A stretch of 64,000 bases of DNA from Bursaphelenchus xylophilus (lineage: Eukaryota; Nematoda; Chromadorea; Rhabditida; Aphelenchoididae). Below the pieces are notes generated by a model. The model made no database searches. It saw only the letters and a program-made list of their open reading frames with translations, and was not told where the DNA came from. The DNA is taken from NCBI GenBank assembly GCA_904066235.2, contig CAJFCV020000005.1, positions 4,831,501 through 4,895,500 of the forward strand. Direction: 5' to 3'. Below, piece by piece: positions 11,957 to 25,453 of the stretch (its first letter is position 1; every line of letters begins with the position of its first letter). The position numbers were made by a program, and so were the translations under genes.

Positions 11957-12908
11957 TTCTGTAAGGTTTTTTAAAGCATTCAGAGATTTATATATAACAA
12001 ATTTCTCGAAACAAATCGGAGGAAAATCCAGTTTTATTTCCCAAGATCTTCCAGTTTTGACGTGTTTTTGAGGAGTTCACATTGAATTTGAAAAATTCCA
12101 ACTTCTGCTGGGATTAAAAATAAATTAAAGACTCAAAGTTACAATATAAAATGGATGAAGAAAAAATATAAATAAATAAATTTTGAACTAAAAGCCTTCT
12201 TATACGTGCCTTTGAGAGAGAACCGAGCGAAGGCGGAAGGTGATGGTCAGAATCCACTTTTTTTTCATCTCTCGCGGATCGCCATTCTCATAGTAACCTC
12301 GATTAGAAAACCTTCTTCGGAATAGAGTTTTCATGCAAGTTTCCGAGAGTCATGAAAAAGGGAACTGCTCGCAACTTAGGGCATTTAAATATGTTCCGTT
12401 ATACTGACCTTGTTTCAGTTAAAAAAATTGCAAAGAAAATTTGTTTCATGATTTATTCTGAGGACAAATTAAAAGCACCAAAAGGATCGTATAACAACGA
12501 TCGAGTAAAAAATCCCGTTTTAGAATGGCTCCAAAGGAGTGAGAGTAACTTGGAGAAGATGGCCAGGGATGTAAAGAATGTGTGGTGACGTAACAAAAAA
12601 GTTACGACCTGAGCGTATTTTACATAAGAAAATTGGACTTCACACGAATTTACACTCCTGGCTCGACTCAAATTTGGACACAGAGAGATATGAGGACAGC
12701 ACAAATGGTACTGTAACAAAGAGAGAGACAGATACTGTAACAAGTACTAAGGCAACAGACACACAACTACTGTAACAGCATAAAAGAGAAGAACATTTAG
12801 AAAAGTATTGCAACAAAAATGTCAAGACTTTAACAACCAGGATTACACTAGACCGCAAAATTTATACAAAGAAACTAACATGACTAGAGGAAAAGTTAAA
12901 ACTAGATA
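11957..12908. other. Intergenic region with spaced TACTGTAACA motifs
   Basis: No supported gene. Three copies of a TACTGTAACA-like motif occur between about 12708 and 12778, separated by roughly 20-40 bp. The open frames here are short and low-quality. It separates the FMO start (11956) from the end of the HtrL-type gene (12909). Confidence 0.45.
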
Positions 12909-15242
12909 TCATAGAATCAAATTATCTTTGAGGGGAATTAATTTGAATGCATCGAACCATCCACCAGTCAGGATATTAAACATCCCATAATAGTCCCGTA
13001 TCGTCATCAACAAGGTCGTCTGATCATCGTCCACCTTTCGTTGATCCAAAAGACTTAGAAAGGTCTTAAAGAAGAACATATTCAATCGTCGAATCGAGTT
13101 TTTATCTCCAGCAATTACACCTCCGCTGACTACAGTCCACTGTTTTCGATAGACAAGGTCGAGCGTGTATCTGGAAGTGTAAATAGCAAAAGCAATACGA
13201 ACAATAAAATCCAAAAGGCTTAAAAACCGACCTTGTTGTCTTATCGATCTCGGGGGTAATTTTGACTAGCGTAATCTTGCCCTTAGGCAGTTTGGGATTC
13301 CATAAACCTTGTGGAATAATATCCTTTGACCCGTGACCTAAATTAACTCTCAGATGTTATAATCAGACGCTTACTGTATCCAGCATCGATCCAAACAAAG
13401 TTATCGGCTTCAAAATAAGAGATCTTTGTGGCATTGAATAAAAAGTAGGGCTTCGAGTTGACCAGGATATTGTAATCAGCATAGAGCGCCTCAGGGTGGG
13501 ACTTTACTTTAAGGTCCCACGATTTATTCCAATGACGTTGTTCATCCTCCAAGATTTCTGAGATTTCATCGTGGAACTTGTAAAACGGCAGATCGGACAT
13601 TTGAATCTCGGTTATCTGAAAGATTAGTTGATAATTACAATATTTAAATTCAAAAAACTTACCTGAATAGTATTCCAATTCAAATCTTGTTGATGAAGAA
13701 ATTGTTTAGCTGCTTTATCACAGTATATCATCACTCTGTTTTTGATTTTCAGCAGGTCCATCATATAATTTAGATATATATCATAAGGGCGAGTAAATCG
13801 TTCCCAGCTTCCTCTTCCGATATCCAGCAAAGCTGTCACGATTACTGGGGTCTAAACTGGACTATGATTGGGCTTTTTGATATAAAAGATCAAACGTTTT
13901 TGGATTACAGTATAAAAATGTGTTAAATTTAAGTCATCTTACATTTTTTAGCGGATCCTCTCCTTGCGTAACGACGACGGTTTTCGGTTTCTGTGGATGG
14001 CGTTGGGTTTCTGAAGACCGAAAGCCGATAGAATGGTAATGACAACAACCGAAAACACAGGGCGAAGGGACAAGTGGCGATACAAGAAGAACCAAGGATA
14101 ATATAAAGAAATGATGATGGACAAAGCAAACGAAAAGGAAGGGCAAAATTTAAGTATAAGTTGTAATCCTGACGTCGAACCGGATCGTCTTAAATCTTCT
14201 CTCAAGGCCGTCGTTCTGTTAATGAATAGACAGCACAGTCTTTCACTTACCGTAGGTCTTCATGGTTGCCTGGATGTTGAGCACGGGCTTGGGAGGCGGT
14301 GGAGGATCGGGCAGGTCTGCCGGCTTTATCCGCCACACCGGCTCGGGGGTATCGAACTGGTCCGGCTGCCGAGATTTCAACTTGAAATGCTTATTCACCG
14401 TCAGCTGATGTTCTTCATGATGATCGATGGGGTCCATGGACCAATCATCGTCTCCAAAGCTCATTTCCACCGGCCGAACGTCTTCCTCGTTGTCCACAAC
14501 AACAAAGGGTTTTGGTGTAGCGGTTGTCTAAGATATAGTTTCATCAATTTCAAGTCTGCTTACCGTAGTAATCTTTTTCTTTTCTTCCGCTTCATCTAAA
14601 TCATCAATAATTTCATTCAATTCGTCAAAAACACTACCAGACCATCGCGTTGTAGTTTGTGGAGTTGTTGTGCTGGTAGATGTGGTAGTTGTATAAGTTC
14701 CGAATCCTCCAAATCTACCGATTTCTTTGGGATGATATCTTTGAAATCCCGGGAAATGTTCAACATGAATTTTCTGGTGAACTTGATGATTGGGAGGCTG
14801 ATCGGGAGGGAGATCGGCCTGTATTTGGAAGAATTCCGTGCCCAGCACTTCATTATCTTCGGTGGGAGTTGGGCGATGGAGAAGCTCGCTCTCGTTCCAG
14901 GTCATCTCCGGAGGTCGGTTTATATCTGGTCGGGGGGTCTAAAACAACACCATGTTTGCTCGTATCCCACTTTTCTAATTAAAAAATCGGTTCAGAAAGT
15001 GACGTAACGCTTACGGTGGTTCTTTTTGAATCCGCCAACTCTTGATTTGTCATGGTATACGGTAACAAATAGGACCTCAGAAGGAATCTCCAGCCCAAAA
15101 ACAACAACAACAATATAAATAGAATCAGGACTAGACCTGTTTTGGTTCGACAAAGCTTCTCGGCCGACGGTTTTCTTTGCCGATGCAGCGGAACGGTGGT
15201 GGGGCGAGGGGGGACTGACACAGCACCACTTAGCTGCATCAT
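12909..15242 (-). CDS. Type II membrane protein with HtrL/YibB-family domain
   Basis: From MMQL at 15242 the protein has a cytosolic, Pro/Arg-rich start, one membrane helix (GLVLILFILLLLFLGWRFLL), then a long luminal stalk rich in Thr/Pro and acidic residues (YTTTTSTSTTTPQTTT; LPDPPPPPKPVLN). The C-terminal globular part begins TPVIVTALLDIGRGSWERF and contains NILVNSKPYFLFNA, NFVWIDAGY, SGGVIAGDK and DDDQTTLL, matching the HtrL/YibB (glycosyltransferase-like) family common in nematodes. It probably acts in the Golgi or at the cell surface. Exons are joined through introns near 15014-14940, 14564-14529, 14248-14010, 13936-13857 and others. The 15318-15451 exon upstream is open in the same frame across the splice, so the true N-terminus may be longer, but no ATG is seen there. 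Enzymatic activity is unproven. Confidence 0.7.
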
Positions 15243-15451
15243 CAGAGTGTCCCTGGAGGAATAATATGAATAAGTGATGACAAAGCGATGCCATCATGGA
15301 ATGAATTACTTACAACTCCACGCCCTTGTGCCCGGGCTCACATGTCTGCACCAGACTGTAGCCGTTCGGAGATACCGTAGACTTCGAAATGTTGGCAGAT
15401 TTGGGAAGAGATCGGGCCACCGGAACTCGGCCTTCGGAATGATTTGGCCAC

Positions 15452-18400
15452 TGAAAACAGTACGGAAATTAGAGGAAAAACATCTGGAATGGAGTCTTCG
15501 ATCATCCCCCACACCTGCGAAGGATACGAACACGTTCGTTGCCCGAGGGCAGAATAAAAGAAAAGCGAAAAGAATTTAATCGAATTTTGAGGGAGATATC
15601 CAATATGAGGGATCCAAAAAATGGGTTGATTAATCGGGGAAATCGACAAACATAACCTCAATGGATATTAAAATGACATGAGTCAGGGTAAACAAGCATG
15701 TTTTGAGATTAAAATATTCCAGAGAGGAGAAAGTAAAATTCAAAATTTGCAAGTGTGGTGTTAAAGAATATCAGAAATGAGGAGAGAAAGAGGATTCGAA
15801 ACGCATTCCTGAATGTCCATTTAAAGATTTTATGATACAAAGAAATTGAGGGTGACTCAATCTTCAAATAAACTTGGAGGTGATCCGTGGAGAATGTGGT
15901 CGAAAAGATTTGAAATAACCACCAAGATGTTTTACAAAGTATTCAGAACGAGCCACATATTAATTAAATTTTAGCTGGCCCCTTGCCAGTGGCATCCCAA
16001 GTATTGAACGATCTTTGGCGACAAGATAGATTGCAAAATGCGGAGAGCGGAAAGAAAGATAATGTTATAATCAGTCTGTCGGGAAAATACTGTGGATTGT
16101 CGCAGCAAAATTACTCGCCTCGTCGCAGTCGCGCACCAAATCTCGAGTCGCGGTTACGCGTCGCAAAGCGATAACGGGCGATTCCATGCGCGTGGAATCC
16201 GCATTATTTTTCCGACAGACTTCTATTACCAACTTTCACAAAAACAAAAAATTCGTATAAAAAGTCATCATTACCATCAAATCCGCGAAATCTCGGAGTT
16301 TTCGCATTTTTTTTAAAATATTTTTTATGCAAACATCAATCAAAACAAAAACGGCCCTTGGAACACACCCTCTTTCGGCTGTTTATGAGCAAATGATAAG
16401 GCCACAGAATGTAAAAAAATCATCTAAAACAGGTGAATATACATTGTAACGCCCTCAAGGCCGTTACGATTTTCAAAAAAAACAACAAAAGATTCAAAAA
16501 AGGCAGATTCGATATTAGAATTCAAAGTTTTTATGGACAAACGAGAAGTTCTGAATATTTCTTTGTGTAATTAAAATGTTCTAGATTAAACTTGGAGCTG
16601 GAGGCGCTGAAAAAGGCTTTCAAAGGGGCATAAAATTGGCAAAGATAATAATTTTAATGTTCGGAAATGACTCAATCGATGTGGGCGGCGAGAAAAATAC
16701 AAAAGAAAGGAATTCCAAATATCATATTATTACGACACAAATATAACAGAAGAACAATACTCTCCATCATAATCCAAAAATAATAATTGTAACTTTTAGA
16801 AACCCGTTAATTTGAAAACCCTATGTACAACAAAATGACGACGGGAAGTAAACATTTTTTATTAAGCTGACAATCTCGTAGTCCAGAGAGTAATTCTGAT
16901 TGATTTTTGTAATAATTTTTGTGAAGAAAAAGATTTCTGAACGGTTTTTTGCGGTGAGATGACTAAAAGAAGGTGTAGATGAATCAAAAGAACGAAGACG
17001 GAACAAAGGAACCAACGGAATGTTATGTTATGGACTGGATTCTGGATCCGGACTCCTTTTTCTGTACTTTTTGAATGATCGGATTTGAAAAAATTGGAGA
17101 TTGTTGGTTTTTTAGATTAAACTAAAGAACTTTTGATAAGAACCTGTCGAAAAAAGATGAAGAATATATGAACAGACAATAAAAAACATGCTTGGAAAGT
17201 CCAAAAATGATTAAAAAAGGTTTCAAATTAATTGTAAGTAGTACTTTTTACAATAAAATGCGATTTCCCAGGTCTCTAAAACAATACCTACGAGTAATTA
17301 CAGTAATCCCACGACCTTTCCCTTCCGAGATGACATTACTTTCATAACTCATCCTTTCCCTTGATTCATATTCCAAACCCTTTCTCTTACAAATTTTGAG
17401 GACCGGACGTTCGAAAAGGCCTCGGTTTTTGTAGAAATTATGACGGAAGCAAGTACTTGGCCCCCGCGAAAGATCAACATACAAAAGGCCAAGGATTAGA
17501 ATTACAAGAGGATGGGAGAAAAGGGCATGGGAAGGGGGATTTAAAAGGTGTGGCAGGGGAATGGGGAAATTAAGGGGTAGAATAGAATGGGAAAATATAT
17601 TTAGATCAAACTTGGGATAAATTAAGTAATTTTTAGCTTGTGCTTTGCAGAAAGGACTGAGGAATTTGAATTGGAAGTCAAAGTAAATATCTAAAGTAAG
17701 ATATTTTTAATTTAGAACGATGATTTAGGGTTTTTTAGTATATTTTTAAATATTAAGTCATTTAAGCGCAAAACAATCACGATGACTCTACAGAATCGGC
17801 CATTCCAAATCTTATACCGCGCTCCAAGCCGTCTCCTCGCCAAAATTACGAAATCAAAACGCAGAAACCCCCGAGAAAAAAATTTGATCATAAAATTTCG
17901 CGTCTCCTTGCATAAATTAAGGCCTCAGATAAACCATAAATAATTAACCAGCAATCTAAAACATTGATTGCTAGAAAAAAGCGTATATTTAAAGAAAATT
18001 GTGCGCGGTGCTTAACGATTATTGAGACAAAAGCCCTGAGGAAAAAAGCGAGAGATTGTGGACTGTCCGGGTTCTGTCCTTTAATTCTTGGACAAACAAT
18101 GACTGCCTGAGGGCGAGCAGCTCTTTTTTTCGGGATTTGAAAATTTGATGGATGAAACGTGCGGTGATTACATTATTCATGACAGAAGATTATAAAATAA
18201 ATCAGAAAAGAGGATAAAACTTGGTTCGTATTACGAAATAAGCCTATCACAAGCAGTTCAAAGTCCTTGTGACATCCTTGAAAAGTAATTTACAGTCAAT
18301 TTGAAACCCAATATCGCTATCCGACCTCTTTCTTCGCGCTCCTCAACCGCACATCTGTCCCTATTTCATCAAAACTCTTACCTGAACACCCTCCCAACCG

Positions 18401-19022
18401 TTCCAGCCGTCCCTCTCTGGCACGGGGAAACCGGAATCAGAATCTGATTCAAAAGAAAACGTCAAAAAAGCGAAAGACAATAACGGAGGAGCCAAGTATA
18501 AGACCGGGGCCAAAATTCATACAAAAAAATAAATTTCTTTTGTCCCAAAAACTTCCGAACCAATAACCACATACAAATGCTGTTTTTTAGCCCCGAAGTT
18601 AGTAATATTTTTACTGTAAATTGAATGTTACGACACTTGTCTGCCCTCCGGCCATTAAAAGTATCCAATTGCTTCCAAAATCGGCATTTTTCGAAATTCG
18701 GTCGCTCTTTTTTGCCCGAGGGCTTGTATGAAAGAGAATCTGGAAAGAGTGGCCGTTTCCTTCCTTTTCGCATCCCGAGAGCGCAACGGATCGAATTACA
18801 ACAATCGTTGTAAGTCTGGACGCCTAAGCAAACAAAGGGAATCCATCTTTTAAAATACATCATAAATTTTATTGGAAAAACAAAAAAGTTTTAAAAAATG
18901 TACAGAAAATGACGTCATCATGACATATTTATAAAAATTTTCATCGTTATCTACAAACAATACCCATATTTCAAAAATTTGGTTAGAATTCCGAGGTTGA
19001 GCGTTGAGTTTTTCGAATCACA
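15452..19022. other. Large AT-rich intergenic region
   Basis: About 3.5 kb without a supported gene. It contains one foldback MITE (16073-16221) and otherwise AT-rich, low-complexity sequence. The open frames (for example 18462-18863 minus) show no family resemblance, no splice support and odd composition. It may hold far-upstream elements of the HtrL-type gene. Confidence 0.45.
16073..16221. mobile_element. Foldback MITE, copy 1
   Basis: About 149 bp bounded by inverted repeats: left AGTCTGTCGGGAAAATA, right TATTTTTCCGACAGACT, with pairing continuing inward (GTGGATT against AATCCGC). The interior shares blocks with a second copy at 48703-48847: TCGCCTCGT, GCAGTCGC.CACCAAAT and GGGCGATTCCA. 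There is no coding capacity. Target-site duplication is not clear, so the superfamily is not assigned. Confidence 0.75.
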
Positions 19023-22000
19023 TTAGAGTAAGATCTCGTTGGAGCAGGTGCTCTGATCATCGTTCTCTTCCTCCTCTTCGTTGTCGAACTCGCTGCACGC
19101 GGCAGTCTCCTCTTCAGTGACTTCTCGAGTCTCGATCAAAGCAGTTGTTGTAAATACGGTACTCTGAGTGGCGGGTTCTTCCGATGCGAACGAAGAGATG
19201 TTATTATGAGTAATCATGATGGAAGAGGGGGTTTGGACGAGGTTGTTGTTGTAGGAAATGGGTGTAGTTGGGGAGCAGAGGACGTCCGTCTCCTTGAATT
19301 GCTTGATTTCATTGTTGTTCGAAGTCAGCGGCGCAACAACGGCCGTTCCCAACTTCTTCTCCAGCACTTTTCGACATTCATTTATCTTGTTTTCCCGCTG
19401 AAAAAGCCGTTTAAAGCGAATAGAACAAGTAAATAATTTGTTTAGGAAATCTTTAAAGAAGCTTTGACCTACATAAGTCACTTACAGTTTCGATTTGTCT
19501 CTTTAATTCTCGATTCTCCTTCACCAATTGTTCGTATCTTAGATGTTCCGATTTACTCATCGAATTCTTGGACTCATTTCCATTCCTCGCCATATCTTTT
19601 GAGGCCGGAGTCTTGTAAATGTACAGTACTTTGGGTACAAAAACTAACCCGAGACTAATAAAAGTCGACCATAGAACTAAAATCGGGCAAAAATATATAC
19701 AATCCATGCTATCAATTGTTCCAAAAATCTCAAAGATCCTTACCGGCGCCAGATACAAAAAGAAAATTTGAATTGGGTTGATCCTTGAGCAGTAATGTCG
19801 AGACTGGGCCAGTTACGAGGCAAAACACGGCCACATTATAAAGGGCGAAACACACAAATCTGATGTCATTCACGAATCGGATCTTCAAATTCTTCGATTC
19901 ATAGGCCAAAAAGAGCCCAAACAACAGCAAAAGTCCTTTATACCCCAGGAAGATTACTGCAACATAAATAAACCGTTTATTTTTAACACTTACCCGTCCA
20001 GACATCTTGATGTTCACTTTCACAATACTCCAATACCGGTAATAATCGGATATCCTCCGTGGGACCATTTTGAGGCTCTTGGAGCGAAAACTTCTTGACT
20101 TTCCGTTGTAGAGGATCGATGATCAGCCACAAGAAAGTAAGGATAAGATCGACGGCCAAGAGACAACCTACTACAACATAAAATCTGGTGGCTGGGATGG
20201 GCTGAAAAGGATAAATTAATGTTTTATTAATCGATTATTACAAGTAGGTTGCAATAGGGTGAAGAAAGGAACAAAAAACTGTGGGAAAATGTAAAAATTG
20301 GAAAAAATTACTGTCCAGTTAATGAAAAAACGCAAGCAAATAGCGAAACAAAAGTGAAAAACCAAGAAGAAATTACTTGATTCAACAAGCAGGGACGACG
20401 AGCGATCAGCGAGATGTAGGCCTGGGTGGAAAGCTTCCGAAGGGCCGCGGCCACCAGCACTTGTCGGCCGACGAGTGCCGACATCAGCATCCGAATACTC
20501 TCCCAAGGACTGTGATCCTCCTAAACAAACAGTCATCACTCACTGACGTCAGTGCTAAGGACCATCTACACTAATGGTGAATCAAATGTTTTTGTTTTGG
20601 ATGGTTAGATTAAAATACACCAGCAAAGACTTTCAAAAACCACTCAAAGAATGCCACAGTGCGCGAAAGCAGAAAAAATAAAAGTTACAGGTTTTGGACT
20701 ACGAAAAGGAAGGGCCCTGAAGGGGGTCTTACCTCCTCCTTGGCTGCAGCGACCTCTTGATTCTCTCGGGTACCCATTCGATGGACGATCCACACTTTCG
20801 CAAACATCGAGCCGTAGGCCAAGGTAAAGCCGACATTTAGAAGAGTTAGCTTTGACTGAAATTCGATCATTTTACGTCAAGTTTATTGTTTTTATGTCAT
20901 AATTTTATCAAAGGGACTTCAAATACGGGCCCTCATGAAATCATGCCTTCTCCCTAGTCTCTAAAACTTTACCCAATTTCCCCGCGAAACACGTAACTTC
21001 GCGGTATCGATTTCCGATCCGAGGACTCCATTCCCGATCATAAATAACACAATTTATCACTCTCTTCCACCCGATGTTACCGTAACCCCGAGAATCGACT
21101 TACATAACAAAATAGAGTGAAGACCCCCTTGGGGATTGTCATGTTATCCACGGGAAGGCCCATTAAAAGGAGATTCAGAAGACAGAACACGCATCCCACG
21201 ATGAGCATCATGTTACATTGAGGTTGGGACTGGATGATCACACCTCGGTACCCAAAGTTGATATTGAAAATGAGGGTACCCACGGAGAGGATAACTCCAA
21301 TCACTGCCATTAGAGCGACGATAATGAAAAGCTGAAGAATGACATTATTTCATTCACATATTTTACGCCCAATCTCACCTCCAATCTGACGGTCATGTAA
21401 TTTTCTTTGATTACTAACGAATCTGGAGGTGGTTTCCCATCTCCAGCAAACTTTTCTTTATCAAACCAGTCAAGTTTCTGGATTGTAGCATCATAATATC
21501 CAAGCATGACGTATTTTCCATCTAAAATTTACTTTTTGCGACATAAAACGGCCATGGAGAATATTAATTTTCACTTAATTTACCTTGCATCTGCTCAATT
21601 TGACTTCTTGCGATACGATCTCCGGAATCCGAGAACATTACTTGACCAGAAACTCCCTTAAATTGTGTATTCTTCACACAATCGAACAGCTGGTCAGCTA
21701 TGACTTTGTTGTTGTAGGTGAAATCTTCCAATCTCACACCCTCTGGCAGACTGTTTTGCGTGCAATTTAATGCCAACGCCAAGGCCCTAAAATCGGCAGA
21801 TCAGTTGATAGATAAGTTTTGGGAAGTGAACAGTGAAAGGGAGGGAAATAAACGACATACCAAACCGCATCGTACGCCAGAGGGGCTTCCGGATATCCTC
21901 CAGTGTTGGCTGGTTCAGTCTCGATCTTCTTGTTCAATCTCTCCTGGAATTGTTTGCCGGTCATTCCCGAGATGGCGGGTTGATTGTCTCGGCTTAGCAT

Positions 22001-23086
22001 TATACTTTCGGTTGTGAAATGGTATTGAGCCGCTTCTTTCATCTAAAAATTTTGTTTAGTCATCATAAATAAAATCCAGTTTTTCCCAATTATCAGAAAC
22101 TTCTCTAAACTTATTTTTCTCTTACCTGTTCGGCAGTGCAATTAATATTCTCATCTTTCGGCGGTATATACCATTCATCAGCGTACCATCCAATAAAAAA
22201 CCACACGTATTTTTTCCCGTATAACCCGTGTTTATATGCCTGACACAAAACCCGGCGCGCTTCGGTGACGTAGAAGAGCCCGACGATGATCCGGGCATCC
22301 TGCCGGACCAAAGTTTTGATAGCATCCCGTGGATCGCCATAGAAACTTTGTCTCTCTACTCTGATGTTGTGTTGTCGACATTGTTCTTCGAGATCTTTGG
22401 CTGTCGATGTGAACACCTCCTCAACTGATTGGAGAATCGTGATTTTGGACCAACGGAACTTTTCGAATATTCGAATCCTGAAAGATTGATGTTTTCGAGT
22501 AACTAGTGATGATTCAGCAATATTGATGGAGTCTCACCTTGTAGGATTCTGCATGTTTGCTGACGGATGGGTCCTGAATAATGTCGGGAATCGATCTCTG
22601 TTGGACAAAGCTGGACTTGAGGCGCCATACGAAAGCACAATCAGATTCCAAACGGGGACTGCCTCGGCCACAACTGTGGTTACCGGGGAGCAACCAGTGA
22701 TCAACATTAACTTTACTGGAGGCTTATACAGTAATTCGTACAATTGTTTGGCCGCAAGACCGGGTTGGCACTACAATTTGCTTTATCTTCTTTGGTACAA
22801 ATCATTAATGTAAATTTTTTAGAGCACTCACCTTTGTATTGTGATTATGACTTTTGAGATGGAACCCTGGCAGGATGTCAGGACTGTTATTGATGTCATG
22901 CAGCGCCATCTCAACCGCCGGAAGACAAGCCTGGCCCCCAGGCCAACCTCCAGCACCGGCTTCCATGGGGAACATGGAACCGATGTGAAGTTCGCTGAGT
23001 TCTTTGGCCTTGATCAACTGCAGCAACAAGGCCAACAGCAGAGAGAAGAGGGCAGGCCGGTCTCTTCTCCATGACGCATAAAGCAT
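19023..23086 (-). CDS. gbb-1: GABA-B receptor subunit 1 (GBB-1)
   Basis: A class C GPCR. ATG 23086 follows a CCTCAG acceptor; [20 protein letters not shown] is the signal peptide. The Venus-flytrap ligand domain (exons between 23086 and about 21310) has [52 protein letters not shown] and [11 protein letters not shown], nearly identical to vertebrate GABBR1. The 7TM region (about 21310-19650) includes [35 protein letters not shown] and [12 protein letters not shown]-terminal leucine-zipper coiled coil ([19 protein letters not shown] then [16 protein letters not shown]) is the dimerisation helix for subunit 2. An additional 144-nt phase-0 exon (about 20380-20523) would put 48 residues into intracellular loop 2. 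The stop is TAA at 19025-19023. Metabotropic inhibition at synapses is the known role. Confidence 0.92.
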
Positions 23087-25453
23087 CTGAGGAAGCAGGG
23101 TTAAAGAGGATGTAATCGACTCGTTTTTACGCAAAAGTAAGTAATCAAAAGGGAATTCGGTGTGAAACAATAAGTTCTTAATTCCAATGAAACAGCCAAA
23201 GTTTGAAAAGACTTCATTATTCAAAATTTAAAAAATAACAACTGCTATATAAGGACACGAGAATTTGTCAAATGTCAAAAATCTGACATCAAACCAAAGA
23301 CTAAACCCCGGCGATTACTGTAACACCACTCATCTCCGTTTTTTCTTCATGTATGTTCGAGCACATAAAAAACTTGTCAAATATGTCGAAAAATTCAAAT
23401 TTCGTCCCCTCAGGCCGAGAAACTTTTTTGGGCCGCGCAAAACTTTTCGTCATTTAAACCCTTGAGATGAGAAGATGCTTGGAGAATGCGGCAAGATGGA
23501 AAAACGGCTTATCCGCGCCACGCCCAGCCGCCCCCAGGGGATCGGGATAAGCAGGCCCAAATCGAGATCGGTTGCAAAATGACATGCCCTGCGGCCACAC
23601 TTGACAAATTGGCGGGGAAATTGCCCAGAAGAAAGCGCCGACGCCCACCCAGATTTATGGCCCAAAAAGCAAAGTTACGGGAATGGGAGAGGAATGTAAA
23701 TGTAAGGAGGATAAGGCGCTGGAGGTCAGATACGCGAAGACCTCAATGGCCAGACACATTTTGAAAGATTACGGAGCCGATTCCGTATAGTATACTAGAT
23801 ACATGAAAAGAATAAAGAATGATAAAATAATGTGAATGCCTTCTCGGAAAATTTGAATTCTGGAAAATAAAAGTTAACAAAACACCTGCCAATTAAATGG
23901 TCAATACTAACCTTCACATTCGATTAAAGACTTCTCAACATGTACGTCCTATACAGGAAGTTTTGCATAAATTTAAGTCTGTAGTCTTTGGTTTTTCAAA
24001 ATTAAAAAGGATTTTACTCCAGCTTGAAAAAGTCGAACCGAAAAAACCAAAAGAATATTCTTTGAGGCAGAATGAAGCAGCTTAAAAGTACAATGACATC
24101 TAAATTACCTTTAAAATTAAAGAAAACTGCATTAAACTTTCAATTTTTTAGAACACAACCCTTCCAGTGCACTACTTTTACCAGATAAAAATTATAGAAT
24201 TATCGGGTTTCTGAAGGAAATGGTCCTGACGAAATTCGTTCGAAATTCAGAACTTTTTTTAAGCGGCCTCAAAAAACCTCCATGGCCAAAGAACGACGCT
24301 CTCCTGTCCCATAATTATCGTACTTGTCTCAATGCCTGCGGGCATGAAAATAGTGCCAAACCCCGTACTTTTATCAATTGTCATCCACACAGCTTCCCTT
24401 CCCTCGGCTTTGTTTATTCAAATAAATAAACCAACTCTGGAGATGAAGAGGGATTCAGATGACCGTAAGAAAACATGAGAGGCATATACCTGGACCACAC
24501 CTAATCTAATTCCCGACGGAATGCCTCCGGGGACTCGAAAAGTCGTAAAATTTGAGATTTGGAGGGCCTGTGTCTGAGCTCGGTTATAAAGAATCATCAT
24601 AAAAGTGGGGTGCAAAAAATTAATATGAAATGCAAATGATGGAGGACAATATTAAGGATGACGGGTGGAAAGGAAAACGACTTCTTTGAATTTAAAATTT
24701 GGCAAAAAAGATATCATCAAACTTTAACAAATGAGATGATGAATATTCAAGATCCACAAAATGTAAACAAAAGGCGTTTGCTGACCACTCTCAACTTCTG
24801 ATCCATCGTTGCCCACCTCAGACCGTCTGTTCCCGACCTTCTTCCCCTTCCCTTAACACTCGGCCCCAATTTCCGGCGTTGACCCCTGCGGCGTTAAAGC
24901 GGCTTCACTTCTTGTTCGGCTTCGCCCTCCCGTGTGTCAGCCCTGAGGGGAGAAAGAAAGGTGGGGCCGACCTCTCCCAGCATTCTTCAGCACCGTGCAC
25001 TTCTTCTTCGTTCTTTCTTCTTCGTTCGGACTTGGCCATGCGTGCTTTCAAAAGTCTTAAAGGGAATCTCTTGGCAGGCCATCTTTCGGGGCAAAAAACG
25101 CCTTAACCCATCCGCTTTAAACCAGGCCGCTAAGGAGCAGGAAGATGGCCGAGAGCAAAGTAGAAGAACACGAATTGCCTGAGGGCCGGACGAAACTGTT
25201 GCCAGGCCAAACCATTTCCGCGTCCCCGATCAATGCCCTTAGGGGAATGTGACGCAATAATCCAATTTGGATATCATAAATATTTGGATATCATAAATAA
25301 ACACGGTATTCAAGATTTTTTCCTCCGATATCCATTCAATATCTCAAATGAATCAGTTACAAAAAACTATGACAGTAAAAACTTAACAAAAAAACCTGAT
25401 TTTTACAGAAAGAAACTTTCGTACAAATCAGTCAGATCCTAGTTTTTATTCCT
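23087..25453. other. Intergenic region upstream of gbb-1
   Basis: No supported gene over about 2.4 kb. Two GC-richer patches (about 23480-23770 and 24780-25250) carry overlapping open frames on both strands, but none shows a recognisable domain or a consistent splice structure. They may be regulatory or untranslated exons. Confidence 0.4.

Noticed and set aside
18462..18863. 133-codon open frame on the minus strand
   Set aside because: No recognisable domain, no splice support, AT-rich repetitive residues, and it overlaps another frame on the opposite strand.
24879..25182. GC-rich overlapping frames upstream of gbb-1
   Set aside because: Open on both strands because of base composition; no domain and no consistent exon structure.
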